From a virus, in IMG/VR virus record IMGVR_UViG_3300042691_000834, positions 1 to 42,495 of that record: 42,495 nt of DNA; one strand, written 5' to 3'. Positions 8,301 through 15,418 of the stretch are shown here, piece after piece (position 1 is the first letter of the stretch; each line of letters begins with the position of its first letter). A program made the position numbers and the translations under genes. The notes beneath the pieces are model-generated. The model had not been told where the DNA came from and made no database searches. It saw only the letters and a list, made by a program, of their open reading frames with translations.

Positions 8301-8838
8301 TCCTTGGTTTGCTCCAGCTGGTACACGCCGTGGTACAATTGACAATGCTACAAACATTGGATACTTGAGTGCTACAACAGGTGAATTTGTAACCGTTAAG
8401 AATCGTATGAGTATTCGTGATGTGTTGTATACAAACCAAATTAACCCACTAGCATACTTCACAGGTGTCGGTCTATTGAATTATGGTAATAAGAATTCAT
8501 TTGACTCACAAAGTGCGTTGGATCGTATCAATGTAGCAAGATTAGTTTGCTATATTCGTGAAAGACTACAAGTTGCGGCTCGTCCGTTCGTATTCGAACC
8601 AAATGATGCTTTAACTCGTAGTGAAATACAAGGTGTTGTACAGTCATTGTTTATCGACTTAGTTGCTAAACGTGGTCTATATGATTACTTGGTTGTTTGT
8701 GACGAAAGTAACAACACACCAGCTCGTATTGATAGAAATGAACTTTGGATTGACGTTGCTATTGAGCCAGTTAAAGCGGCTGAATTCATCTATATCCCGG
8801 TTCGTGTTTTGAATACAGGTGAATTGGCAGCTGGATAA
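5302..8838 (+). CDS. gp18: Contractile tail sheath protein gp18
   Basis: The sheath forms the contractile outer tube of the myovirus tail. The start, MALVSPGVEVTIIDQSQYLP, is the canonical gp18 N-terminal strand. Next comes LVNLFGTPFFYKTTNGTPIQ and LNEYGLLAAYSLLGTTNRCF, the conserved interface core. The C-terminal third has the conserved sheath domain (FLRNDTIAYPWFAPAGTRRG and NPLAYFTGVGLLNYGNK). At 1178 aa it is nearly twice the length of T4 gp18 (659 aa). The extra length is in the middle: three 'GxLWLDT...W' modules and one 'GSGYxxND' module of the kind found in fibre proteins. These probably form surface protrusions. A late promoter and 5' hairpin precede it; a hairpin at 8844-8865 follows. 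Confidence 0.95.
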   Translation: MALVSPGVEVTIIDQSQYLPAASNSVPLVLLATATNKANAAGTGVAAATTAANANKLYQVTSQRDLVNLFGTPFFYKTTNGTPIQGYELNEYGLLAAYSLLGTTNRCFILRADIDLGSLVGTLSRPVGDPEDGQYWLDTTNSTWGIYQFNASTGKFTNQTPLVIVDSEYIVSGIPTEAVGTIGSYAVIPLEITDDDYAVGTYFYKTYTNAWVRVGSSAWKLALATATGTVSNPAFASTAEFTISINGAYTRAVSIAGGDTVDDIVNTINGLNIAYLQARNLEGKLVVSYGSPEINQYIAFTNTTGTPLTTLGITASTPYYTPDVSYGTSAQMPLWTTGQLYPHPTGSLWIKTSIAGAGSDYMVSQYNAGTDVWASLEVSKFQTPGIATATLDSSGGKTIPAGTLIGTVGETDNYATNSTVVLWKRKTTGEMSVVGVETTVSITNGGILVIVPSTPGVGETTVLSPYNLTLNAGDDATDVVTKWLALDIPYTDIGLTTTGAIEITHTLGGDIFLTDFYSTGISNGIIDDMGFGSSNPDTDYLLQANYRNQSAVQSAVAPAGGTGAVFDIINRGDFYEINVVTPGSGYSVNDLITIPGASLGGATSANNLVISVQAVTGGGIDNVAYYSGTPRINYSTILSNWDLLEYVSNEGAPATTPLNNTNWFYSTASQVDIMVQKNGNWIGYKTTNFDTNGHPITTGSNATDPLGPIISATAPELQTDGTALVYGDLWLDTSDLENYPKLSRWQLADGVDQWVAIDNTDQTSENGILFADARWATSGSVDPVSDPIPTILSLLSSNYLDLDAPDSALYPQGMLLLNTRRSGYNVKQFRTNYFTAANYPDEVLPTYSYTWVSSSGLQSNGAAYMGRKAQRNMVVQAMKAAVGTNQTVREEDTFFNLISAPNYPELQPDMVVLNNDRNNTAYIIGDTPLRLEDQATALTNWANNVAGATATGEDGWVTRDTYLGVFYPSGISTDLTGASVVVPASHMMLRTFLRNDTIAYPWFAPAGTRRGTIDNATNIGYLSATTGEFVTVKNRMSIRDVLYTNQINPLAYFTGVGLLNYGNKNSFDSQSALDRINVARLVCYIRERLQVAARPFVFEPNDALTRSEIQGVVQSLFIDLVAKRGLYDYLVVCDESNNTPARIDRNELWIDVAIEPVKAAEFIYIPVRVLNTGELAAG

Positions 8839-8843
8839 TAAAA

Positions 8844-8865
8844 AGTCCCCTGGAGACAGGGGACT
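8844..8865 (+). terminator. Hairpin after the sheath gene
   Basis: AGTCCCCT (8844-8851) and AGGGGACT (8858-8865) form eight pairs around a six-base loop, six bases after the sheath stop. No good T-tract follows, so it may be a partial terminator or a 3'-end stabiliser. Confidence 0.6.
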
Positions 8866-8871
8866 ATTATA

Positions 8872-8879
8872 GATAAATA
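8872..8879 (+). promoter_or_regulatory. Late promoter for the tail tube gene
   Basis: GATAAATA; predicted start about 8885. The ribosome site TAGGAG (8886-8891) is right at the start, and the ATG is at 8901. Only a weak four-base pairing to the ribosome site was seen. Confidence 0.65.
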
Positions 8880-8900
8880 AAGATATAGGAGAAATATAAA

Positions 8901-9530
8901 ATGGCAACAGCCTCACAATCATTGTTCAATATGACCGTAGCAGCCGATACCGGCACTAATGCTCAAGGTCTATTGATGCCTAAACTACAGTTTCGTTTCA
9001 GAGCATTGTTTCTAAACTTTGGTGTAGGTGGTTCCACACAAGAACTCACTAAACAAGTTATGGACATTCAACGTCCTCAAGTCCAATTTGATGAAGTAAC
9101 ATTAGATGTGTACAACTCTAGAGTTTATCTTGCAGGTAAACACGCTTGGCAAGAAACACAAGTTAATTTGCGTGATGACGCACAGGGTAACATCAGTAAA
9201 TTAGTAGGACAACAGATTCAGAAACAAATGGATTTTGTTGAACAAGCATCAGCCGCAACAGGTCAAGATTATAAGTTCCAGTTGAACTATGAAATACTTG
9301 ATGGCGGTAACGGAGTTCTTACACCTAACGTATTAGAAACATGGGAATTATATGGTTGCTTCATTAAGAGTGCAAACTATAACAACATGGATTATAAGAC
9401 AAGTGATCCTGCAACAATTCAATTATCAATTCGTTTTGATAATGCAATACAAGCTCCATTAAGTTCTGGTATTGGTACAAACGTAGGTCGTGCATTTGGC
9501 AGAGGATCAGTAACTGGTATCGGCAGCTAA
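8901..9530 (+). CDS. gp19: Tail tube protein gp19
   Basis: This is the tube subunit inside the contractile sheath, through which DNA passes. The 209-aa product has the T4 gp19-type fold signatures. LQFRFRALFLNFGVGGS near the N-terminus is followed by the conserved KQVMDIQRPQVQFDEVTLDV strand pair. YEILDGGNGVLTPNVLETWE leads to LYGCFIKSANYNNMDY, and IQLSIRFDNAIQ is near the end. T4 gp19 is 163 aa; this one is slightly longer. It directly follows the sheath gene, as in T4, and its stop overlaps the next start (TAATG). Confidence 0.93.
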   Translation: MATASQSLFNMTVAADTGTNAQGLLMPKLQFRFRALFLNFGVGGSTQELTKQVMDIQRPQVQFDEVTLDVYNSRVYLAGKHAWQETQVNLRDDAQGNISKLVGQQIQKQMDFVEQASAATGQDYKFQLNYEILDGGNGVLTPNVLETWELYGCFIKSANYNNMDYKTSDPATIQLSIRFDNAIQAPLSSGIGTNVGRAFGRGSVTGIGS

Positions 9531-10735
9531 TGGCAGGATTTATACAAAATCTGTTACAGGATGCGGCATCCATTGTTAAGACTGAAAGTAAAAATGCTGT
9601 AAAGTCTTTTTTTACTGCTGAGTACTTGCGTGATTATACTCACGCAAGTAAAACATTTGTAACAAATTCTTACGGATACTCTCCTAAGTTCAAATTTTTA
9701 TTCCACGTTTATTTTGATATAAACAAAGAATATATCGGTGCAACAGCAAACTGGCCCAAAGATAGTAACTTTGGATTAACAGTTAAAAGCGTACAACTTC
9801 CAAAATACACAATGGATCTAACTTCACTTAATCAGTATAATAGAAAAAGAGTTGTACAAACAAAAATAAAATATGATCCTATTAATATCGTGTTCCATGA
9901 TGACAATTCGAATCTAGTTCGTAAATTATGGTACACATATTATACCTATTATTATAAAGATGCTACTCAACTTGATGCATTTACGGCTGGTTCAACTGGT
10001 GAAGCGGCACAGAGATATGATTTGAATCGTAGAAATATTTATGATAGCAGTATCACTGGTAATGATGATTGGGGTTATATAGGTGAGAGTGGTAAATCTC
10101 CTGCTACTAATTCGGCAGCAGGTCTAGGGATATCAAAAGCACCCTTCTTCAAAGCAATAAACGTGTATGGATTTAATCAGCATAATTTTGTAATGTACAG
10201 ACTTATCAATCCTGTTATTGAAAGTTTTGGTCACGACACTTATAATTATTCTGAAGGTTCCGGTATCATGGAAAATCAAATGTCTTTACAGTACGAAACT
10301 GTTAGATATTATGAAGGTGCAATAGATGGTAGAACTCCTAGCGAATTTGTTAAGGAATTTGGTGATGCTGAACATTATGATAAGACATTAAGTCCTATCG
10401 CAAGACCAGGCTCAAATGGAACAATTATAGGTCAAGGCGGATTAACAGATGCGGTAGGCGGAATATTAACTGACTTAGAAACTGGTAACTTTGCAGGTGC
10501 AATACAGAAAGCAGGTGCTGCCGCTAATACGTTTAAGAATCCTCAAAGCATTATTAATGCCGCTAGAGGAGATATATTGGGTGCTGCCAATGACGCATTA
10601 TCAGGAACACCTAATCGTAACAGTCAGTTTGGATTCCCAACTGACGGATCAACAGTTGTTAAGAGTGCTACTGATAAGTTTAATAATGCATTAGGCAAAT
10701 TGCGTAAAAGCCCGGCCCCAGTCAATACTGAATAG
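9530..10735 (+). CDS. Tail-tube-fold protein (gp48/gp54-like candidate)
   Basis: The 401-aa product shares the tube-protein strand logic of gp19. A KFKFLFHVYFDINKEY strand is followed by LTVKSVQLPKYTMDLTSLNQ, NRKRVVQTKIKYDPINIVFH and YRLINPVIESFGHDTYNY. The region after residue 300 is Gly/Ala/Asn-rich and looks disordered. T4 gp48 and gp54 are baseplate proteins with the tube fold that start tube assembly. This is my best guess, from fold resemblance and the tight TAATG coupling to gp19. A diverged tube paralogue or tail terminator is the alternative. Confidence 0.7.
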   Translation: MAGFIQNLLQDAASIVKTESKNAVKSFFTAEYLRDYTHASKTFVTNSYGYSPKFKFLFHVYFDINKEYIGATANWPKDSNFGLTVKSVQLPKYTMDLTSLNQYNRKRVVQTKIKYDPINIVFHDDNSNLVRKLWYTYYTYYYKDATQLDAFTAGSTGEAAQRYDLNRRNIYDSSITGNDDWGYIGESGKSPATNSAAGLGISKAPFFKAINVYGFNQHNFVMYRLINPVIESFGHDTYNYSEGSGIMENQMSLQYETVRYYEGAIDGRTPSEFVKEFGDAEHYDKTLSPIARPGSNGTIIGQGGLTDAVGGILTDLETGNFAGAIQKAGAAANTFKNPQSIINAARGDILGAANDALSGTPNRNSQFGFPTDGSTVVKSATDKFNNALGKLRKSPAPVNTE

Positions 10736-10749
10736 TCAACAAAATGATG

Positions 10750-10776
10750 CATAAATACTTCTAAGAGGTAACTTAT
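10750..10776 (+). promoter_or_regulatory. Late promoter with ribosome-site hairpin
   Basis: Octamer CATAAATA 10750-10757, predicted start about 10763. TACTTC (10756-10761) pairs with GAGGTA (10765-10770), including one G-T pair and a three-base loop, hiding the ribosome site AGAGG. ATAA (10751-10754) pairs further with TTAT (10773-10776) at the start codon. Late mRNA would lack the left arm. Confidence 0.55.
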
Positions 10777-11137
10777 GGCACAAATAATAGACGCACCACA
10801 AACACAACTAGATAAAACAGTACGAGTGTTTGATAAATTTTATAATTTTGATTTACGTGTAGACGCTAATGAATATGATTTAGTGTATTCTTATTTCTTT
10901 GAGATATCAAAGAGTAAGGATGTTGCTAGTAATTTCAGTACCATAATTTTCAGAATATCAAATTTAACTGGTGAAAATCCATTAGTGTTATTGAACCAAC
11001 TTGAAAACACTACTAACTTTAAATCAAGCGCATTATTAACTTACTATCTTAACAGCACTAAAAGTAAAACTACATTATATGGTGTAGGAATCATCCCCCA
11101 GCCTAACGAATTAATACAGAGAAATATTGTTGCATAA
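10775..11137 (+). CDS. Unknown small protein in the tail/head-completion block, 120 aa
   Basis: I do not recognise a named family. The product starts with LDKTVRVFDKFYNFDLRVDA and NEYDLVYSYFFEISKSKDVA, followed by a helical FRISNLTGENPLVLLNQLE stretch. It has no membrane segment. It has its own late promoter and is coupled by TAATG to the gp4-like gene. Position and late control suggest a minor virion or assembly protein. Confidence 0.75.
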   Translation: MAQIIDAPQTQLDKTVRVFDKFYNFDLRVDANEYDLVYSYFFEISKSKDVASNFSTIIFRISNLTGENPLVLLNQLENTTNFKSSALLTYYLNSTKSKTTLYGVGIIPQPNELIQRNIVA

Positions 11138-11571
11138 TGGCTAATTTTGCACAGGGTATTTTTGTACCCAAAAATCCTGAAAAGTATATAGGTAATCATA
11201 AACCCAAATATCGTAGTGGTTGGGAATTTACCTTTATGCAATTTTGTGATAATAACAAAAGCGTACTAAAGTGGGCGAGTGAAGCGTTAGTAATTCCATA
11301 TATGCATCCATTAACTGGTAAACGTACTAACTATATACCTGACTTTTTCATAGTTTATCAGAATAAATTTGGAAAACAACTTGCTGAAGTAGTAGAAATA
11401 AAACCCAAAAAACAAAGTATTATTGAAAGTAAAATAGCTAGTGCTAAGGATCGTGCAATAGTAGCAATCAATCATGCTAAATGGGCTAGTGCTATGGCGT
11501 ACTGCAAGCAGAATGGATTTACGTTTAGGGTCATAACTGAGAATGACCTTTTCTACAACGGTAGAAGATAG
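11137..11571 (+). CDS. gp4: Head completion protein gp4
   Basis: T4 gp4 is needed to complete DNA-filled heads before tail joining and is linked to a nuclease-like fold. The 144-aa product matches it in length and motifs. These are KYRSGWEFTFMQFCDNN, VLKWASEALVIPYMHPLTGK, NYIPDFFIVYQNKFGKQLAE and VVEIKPKKQ. The D in PDFF, followed by E(I)K, gives a PD-(D/E)xK-like arrangement. The gene begins in the stop of 10775 (TAATG). Confidence 0.88.
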   Translation: MANFAQGIFVPKNPEKYIGNHKPKYRSGWEFTFMQFCDNNKSVLKWASEALVIPYMHPLTGKRTNYIPDFFIVYQNKFGKQLAEVVEIKPKKQSIIESKIASAKDRAIVAINHAKWASAMAYCKQNGFTFRVITENDLFYNGRR

Positions 11572-11572
11572 C

Positions 11573-11603
11573 AATAAATACTACTATTATGGAATAGTAG
11601 TAT
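11573..11603 (+). promoter_or_regulatory. Late promoter with perfect hairpin covering the terminase start codon
   Basis: Octamer AATAAATA is 11573-11580 and predicted +1 is about 11586. Eleven-base perfect arms (11578-11588 and 11593-11603) surround the loop ATGG. The right arm contains the start codon (11602-11604) and the loop edge contains GGA. Read-through mRNA would hide the start; late mRNA loses most of the left arm. Confidence 0.75.
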
Positions 11604-12087
11604 GACAAAAAAACTTAGCGAATTATTTGAATTGCCCTCAGAAGGATCAGTAAACGAAGATATACTTCAAAAAGCAGAAATTGAAGTAGTCACTCAGGAA
11701 GCATATAACAACCTAGAAAAAATAGAGAATGCATTGCCTCAAGTTCGAGGATTAGAAGCAAGTGACACTGAGATGGATGAGTTAGCAAAGTTGGCTCAAG
11801 ACAGCTACAAAGACTTAATGGACTTGGGTATGCAAGTGGATAGTCGTTTTGCTAGTGAGATATTCAATAGTGCTAGTAGTATGTTAGGACATGCTATCAC
11901 AGCAAAAACAGCCAAGATTAATAAAAAGTTAAAAATGATTGACTTGCAATTGAAAAAAGCTACCCTAGACCAAAAGGCTAAAGACAAAGTAGAAGAAATT
12001 CAAAGCACACCACTAGGTGAAGGTAGTTTAGTAGACCGGAATGAGTTACTAAAAAGTATACTGGCAAACAAAAAATCAGTAGATTGA
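11602..12087 (+). CDS. gp16: gp16-like small terminase subunit
   Basis: The small terminase recognises viral DNA and regulates the packaging motor gp17. The 161-aa product (T4 gp16 is 164 aa) is mainly coiled-coil helical. The conserved core is LAKLAQDSYKDLMDLGMQVD, then ASEIFNSASSMLGHAITAKT and INKKLKMIDLQLKKATLDQK. This corresponds to the central oligomerisation helices of T4-like gp16. The large subunit gp17 is not in this window. It follows gp4 and uses a late promoter whose hairpin covers the start codon. Confidence 0.8.
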   Translation: MTKKLSELFELPSEGSVNEDILQKAEIEVVTQEAYNNLEKIENALPQVRGLEASDTEMDELAKLAQDSYKDLMDLGMQVDSRFASEIFNSASSMLGHAITAKTAKINKKLKMIDLQLKKATLDQKAKDKVEEIQSTPLGEGSLVDRNELLKSILANKKSVD

Positions 12088-12109
12088 TAAATATATTATA
12101 GGAATAATA
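12086..12109 (+). promoter_or_regulatory. Late promoter with AT-rich hairpin at the ribosome site
   Basis: Octamer GATAAATA 12086-12093, predicted start about 12099. TATTAT (12094-12099) pairs with ATAATA (12104-12109), presenting AGGA in the loop. The geometry matches the stronger cases but the stem is weak. Confidence 0.5.
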
Positions 12110-12111
12110 CA

Positions 12112-12708
12112 ATGAAAAGCCTTCGACAATATCTAACAGAAAGTGTCAGAACATATCACTATACAATTAAGATTGCAGGAGACTGTGATAAGAATTTTTT
12201 AGACATGTTCAAACACAACTTATCTAAATTTGATCCAGTCAAGATTGAGGATCCAAAGACTACACCAGTACAAAAAGATCCATATGGATTTCCTGAACTG
12301 CAAAATGAGTCTATTGTAATAATTAAATGTGAGTTCAAATATCCAGCAACAGAGCCAATGGTTCAACAACTTGCTCAGTTACTAGGATGCAACATCAATA
12401 GAGTCAGAATGATTACTACTGATTACAATGATAGTATAAACAGCGAAGCTGAAGGTTATGCTAATGAGGCAAAAAATGAGCCGTTATTATTGAAATCTGA
12501 GTTAGAAGATAATGGTAAGGAAGCAAGCAAAGAATATGCAAGTCAATATCTAGACCGTGTTGTTCCAAAGAAACCTAGTATTGATATTCCATATGACGGT
12601 AAGAAAACACCAATTGCACCAAATAAGAGTAAAGAAGGTATCAACACGCTAAGTCCTATGAGTAAAATCACTCGTCCTGACTTACCGGCTACCGGAGCTA
12701 GAAGATAA
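12112..12708 (+). CDS. Putative head-interior protein with capsid-targeting N-terminus
   Basis: The first eleven residues, MKSLRQYLTES, fit the T4 capsid-targeting sequence (MKTYQEFIxEA type). YLTE is a plausible gp21-protease site ([L/I]xE). In T4 this peptide sends internal proteins into the prohead and is cut off. The rest (198 aa) has an N-terminal alpha/beta domain (TYHYTIKIAGDCDKNFLDMF) and a Pro/Lys-rich, probably flexible tail ending RPDLPATGARR. I do not recognise the folded part. It is coupled by TAATG to the next gene. Head localisation is inferred from the N-terminus. Confidence 0.7.
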   Translation: MKSLRQYLTESVRTYHYTIKIAGDCDKNFLDMFKHNLSKFDPVKIEDPKTTPVQKDPYGFPELQNESIVIIKCEFKYPATEPMVQQLAQLLGCNINRVRMITTDYNDSINSEAEGYANEAKNEPLLLKSELEDNGKEASKEYASQYLDRVVPKKPSIDIPYDGKKTPIAPNKSKEGINTLSPMSKITRPDLPATGARR

Positions 12709-12926
12709 TGATTGATTTTAATACTAGCCAGCTAACATGGATAGTTATCGGTGCCTGTAGTATAGGTGGCGGTGGCTACATGTCTATTACTGAACATGTC
12801 TCAAATATTGACACTAAAGTTCAACTAACACAACTTAAAGTAGATGATACTAATAGTAGAGTAGCTGACTTACAAAAACAACTTTCTAGAATAGAAGATA
12901 AATTAGATAAACGAGGATCAAAATAA
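12708..12926 (+). CDS. Small membrane protein with coiled coil, 72 aa
   Basis: One N-terminal hydrophobic segment (LTWIVIGACSIGGGGYMSI, about residues 9-27) is followed by a heptad-patterned helix (VQLTQLKVDDTNSRVADLQK onward). The C-terminus is charged. No signal cleavage site or lipobox is evident. It is sandwiched by TAATG overlaps between two putative head proteins. It could be a membrane or lysis accessory, or a structural coiled coil. Function unknown. Confidence 0.75.
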   Translation: MIDFNTSQLTWIVIGACSIGGGGYMSITEHVSNIDTKVQLTQLKVDDTNSRVADLQKQLSRIEDKLDKRGSK

Positions 12927-15343
12927 TGGATTTCAAAAGCCTATTACAATCAATGACCACTCTCTCAGAGGGCGAAACAAAAGAAACGTCTAAAGGTCGT
13001 GAACACAAAGGTACTTATGGTACAAGTCATGGCAAAGAAGATGTTCGTGACCAATATGGGCATAAGATTGGCCGTGTTGATAAAGACAAAGATGACAAAG
13101 CTAAGAAAGATGATGCACCTAAAAAGCGTGGTCGTCCTACTAAGGCTGCTAAAGATGAAACTGGTGCAGATATAAAACATGACACATCAGGGATTCAATC
13201 AATGCTAGGCAAGAAGCCAAGCAAAGAAGTTGGTAAAGTATCTAAGAAACATAGTCTAAAAGAATATATTGAAGAAGTAGAAACAAATATACAATTAGAT
13301 GAAGATATGAATAATCAAGATCCTATTCAAATCAAGCCAGCAAGCCAAACTAATACACAAGTCATTCAACAGGGTAATAAGACATTGGGTACAGTTACTA
13401 ACCCACAATTGGCTGCACAGATTAAACAGTCAATTGGTAAAGGTGAAATGACATTGAATCCTGATGAGCAAGGAATGGCGGAAGATGGTGGCGAAAAATG
13501 GATTCAAAAAGCTATCAAGCATCCTGGCGCATTGACTAGAAAAGCTCAGGCAGCTGGTCAATCAACATCTGCGTTTGCAAAATCACATGCACACGATAAA
13601 GGTACTACAGGCAAGCAAGCACGATTAGCACAAACACTAAGCAAAATGCGTGAAAGTTTACAAGCTAATGGTATGGTGTTAACTGAAGGTCAAAAAGAAC
13701 AAATGACTAAGTTCTTTGACGAGTTAGAATTGGGACCAAAAGGTTATAATATTAAAGCGGCAGTAGAATTACATGACAAAGGTCTTGCAACAAGCATTAT
13801 TAATAAAACATTAGCACACGGCAGATTCAGAAGTATGGCAGGTACATACAAAGACCAGATGCGTGATGCGGCATTAGAACACTTTGGATTCACTAACTAT
13901 GAAGAAAGTTTAGAAGAAGGTGATTTAATACCACATCCAAGTAAAGACATGTATAGACAACATGCCATTCAGAATGGTAAAGATTTAAAAGTAGGAGACA
14001 TTAGTGCGTTCAAACCAAGTCGCATACAGGCTCCTAGTAGACCAGTAGAAGAACCTACTCCATGGAAAGTTGACCCAATCAACGCCGCTACAGACAGAGC
14101 AATCAATTTTATCTCTGGCTTACGCAAACCAAAAAATACACTTGAAAGCAAAGAAGATATGAAAGACGTACAATTCGAAGGTTGGGAAAACCAACTAAAA
14201 TCAATGTTAACTGAAGGTATTACTGTATCTTCTAGTACAGGACAACAAGGTTCACCTGACAATGTTACTATTAGTGCATCCGATACTGATGCTGAACAGT
14301 TATTGGGAGTACTGCGTAATGCAGGAATAGGAGTATTTGGTGGCAATCAAAAAGCAGAAATGACTCCGTATGGCGCTCCTGCAGGTGAAGAAGAACCAAC
14401 AGGAACAGGAACTGAACCAGAAATGAGTCCTGATGTAGTTGGAGACGGTGATGATATGCTATCATTGATTAAAAAGATGACTGGTCTTAGTGCTGGTCCA
14501 GTTGGGCAAGAACCAGAAGGTACAGCATCATGTGATTATGAAGATGAAGAAGGTTCTGATGACACAGCATTGCAACCAGCTGGTGGCGAAGAAGGACATG
14601 ATGATGCAGAAGATTCTGACGAAGAAGATTCTGACGAAGAAGAAAAAACTGATGAAGGCTATAATGCTTTTACAAGTAAAGTAGCTAAAGCAAAATCAGA
14701 TAACATCCCTGATAAAAATCAAAAAATTTCTGTAGGTGGAAAACAATATCCAGTAAAAGAAGATGACATGGAAGAAAGTAATGCTTTCGTTGACAAGTTG
14801 AGAAAAACACCAAAAGGTGAAAAATTCAGTATAGGTGGTAAACAGTATACTGATACTAGTAACATTGAAGAAGGTCATGACCATGAAATGTGTAATGAAT
14901 GTGGTGGAATGATGTATGAAGGTCACACTTGTGAAGAACAAATGAATGAAGGCATGGGCAATGAATACAGTCCGGAAATGCAAGAAAGAATTAAAAACTC
15001 AACTCCCCAAGAGTTATCTAAAATGGCGTATGAGTTAGCCGGTGACCCGTCACGCTATTCACATGAATATAAAAAACTTGAGGCAACTCGGTCTTTGTTG
15101 AGAGGTACAACTAAGCATGAAGAAAGTGTTGGAGAAGGCTTCTCAAATGACGCAGGTGGTGACGCTATGGCAGACACCGAGTTGATGAAGTTAAAAGAAT
15201 TGTTGTCAATGGGCGGAGACCTACACAAGTTAAAGCGTAGTCAAGCAGTGGGCAATCCAACTCAAGTTACTTTAGAAACTAAGTTGATGAAAGATTCTAG
15301 CGATTTATTAGTAGATTACAAGAGATTAAGCGGCATAAAATAA
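12926..15343 (+). CDS. Large putative prohead-core protein with repeated protease-like sites
   Basis: An 805-aa, highly charged, low-complexity protein. The N-terminus (MDFKSLLQSMTTLSEG) ends in LSE-G, a gp21-type cleavage pattern. Similar ones recur, for example LTEG near residues 252 and 433 and LEEG near 334, with related xEEG/xNEG sites later. SLKEYIEEVE (about residues 111-120) is another targeting-like stretch. Two related segments carry NAF...KLRK and ...GGKQY (about residues 580-650). A CNECGG...GHTC cluster near residue 655 could bind zinc. Blocks of acidic repeats (DSDEEDSDEEE) lie between. A cleaved scaffold or internal head protein fits best; this is inference. Confidence 0.75.
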   Translation: MDFKSLLQSMTTLSEGETKETSKGREHKGTYGTSHGKEDVRDQYGHKIGRVDKDKDDKAKKDDAPKKRGRPTKAAKDETGADIKHDTSGIQSMLGKKPSKEVGKVSKKHSLKEYIEEVETNIQLDEDMNNQDPIQIKPASQTNTQVIQQGNKTLGTVTNPQLAAQIKQSIGKGEMTLNPDEQGMAEDGGEKWIQKAIKHPGALTRKAQAAGQSTSAFAKSHAHDKGTTGKQARLAQTLSKMRESLQANGMVLTEGQKEQMTKFFDELELGPKGYNIKAAVELHDKGLATSIINKTLAHGRFRSMAGTYKDQMRDAALEHFGFTNYEESLEEGDLIPHPSKDMYRQHAIQNGKDLKVGDISAFKPSRIQAPSRPVEEPTPWKVDPINAATDRAINFISGLRKPKNTLESKEDMKDVQFEGWENQLKSMLTEGITVSSSTGQQGSPDNVTISASDTDAEQLLGVLRNAGIGVFGGNQKAEMTPYGAPAGEEEPTGTGTEPEMSPDVVGDGDDMLSLIKKMTGLSAGPVGQEPEGTASCDYEDEEGSDDTALQPAGGEEGHDDAEDSDEEDSDEEEKTDEGYNAFTSKVAKAKSDNIPDKNQKISVGGKQYPVKEDDMEESNAFVDKLRKTPKGEKFSIGGKQYTDTSNIEEGHDHEMCNECGGMMYEGHTCEEQMNEGMGNEYSPEMQERIKNSTPQELSKMAYELAGDPSRYSHEYKKLEATRSLLRGTTKHEESVGEGFSNDAGGDAMADTELMKLKELLSMGGDLHKLKRSQAVGNPTQVTLETKLMKDSSDLLVDYKRLSGIK

Positions 15344-15360
15344 CAATAATCCGCATTTTA

Positions 15361-15389
15361 ATAGCCCGGTTCGCCGGGCTATTTTTTTT
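15361..15389 (+). terminator. Strong rho-independent terminator
   Basis: ATAGCCCGG (15361-15369), loop TTCG, CCGGGCTAT (15374-15382) and an eight-base T-tract. It ends the 12112-15343 unit just before the fibre promoter. Confidence 0.93.
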
Positions 15390-15409
15390 GATAAATACTT
15401 AATAAGGTA
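15390..15409 (+). promoter_or_regulatory. Late promoter with ribosome-site hairpin (fibre gene)
   Basis: Octamer GATAAATA 15390-15397 directly abuts the terminator; predicted start about 15403. TACTT (15396-15400) pairs with AGGTA (15405-15409), one G-T pair, hiding part of AAGG. Late mRNA would lack the left arm. Confidence 0.6.
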
Positions 15410-15418
15410 GATATAGAC

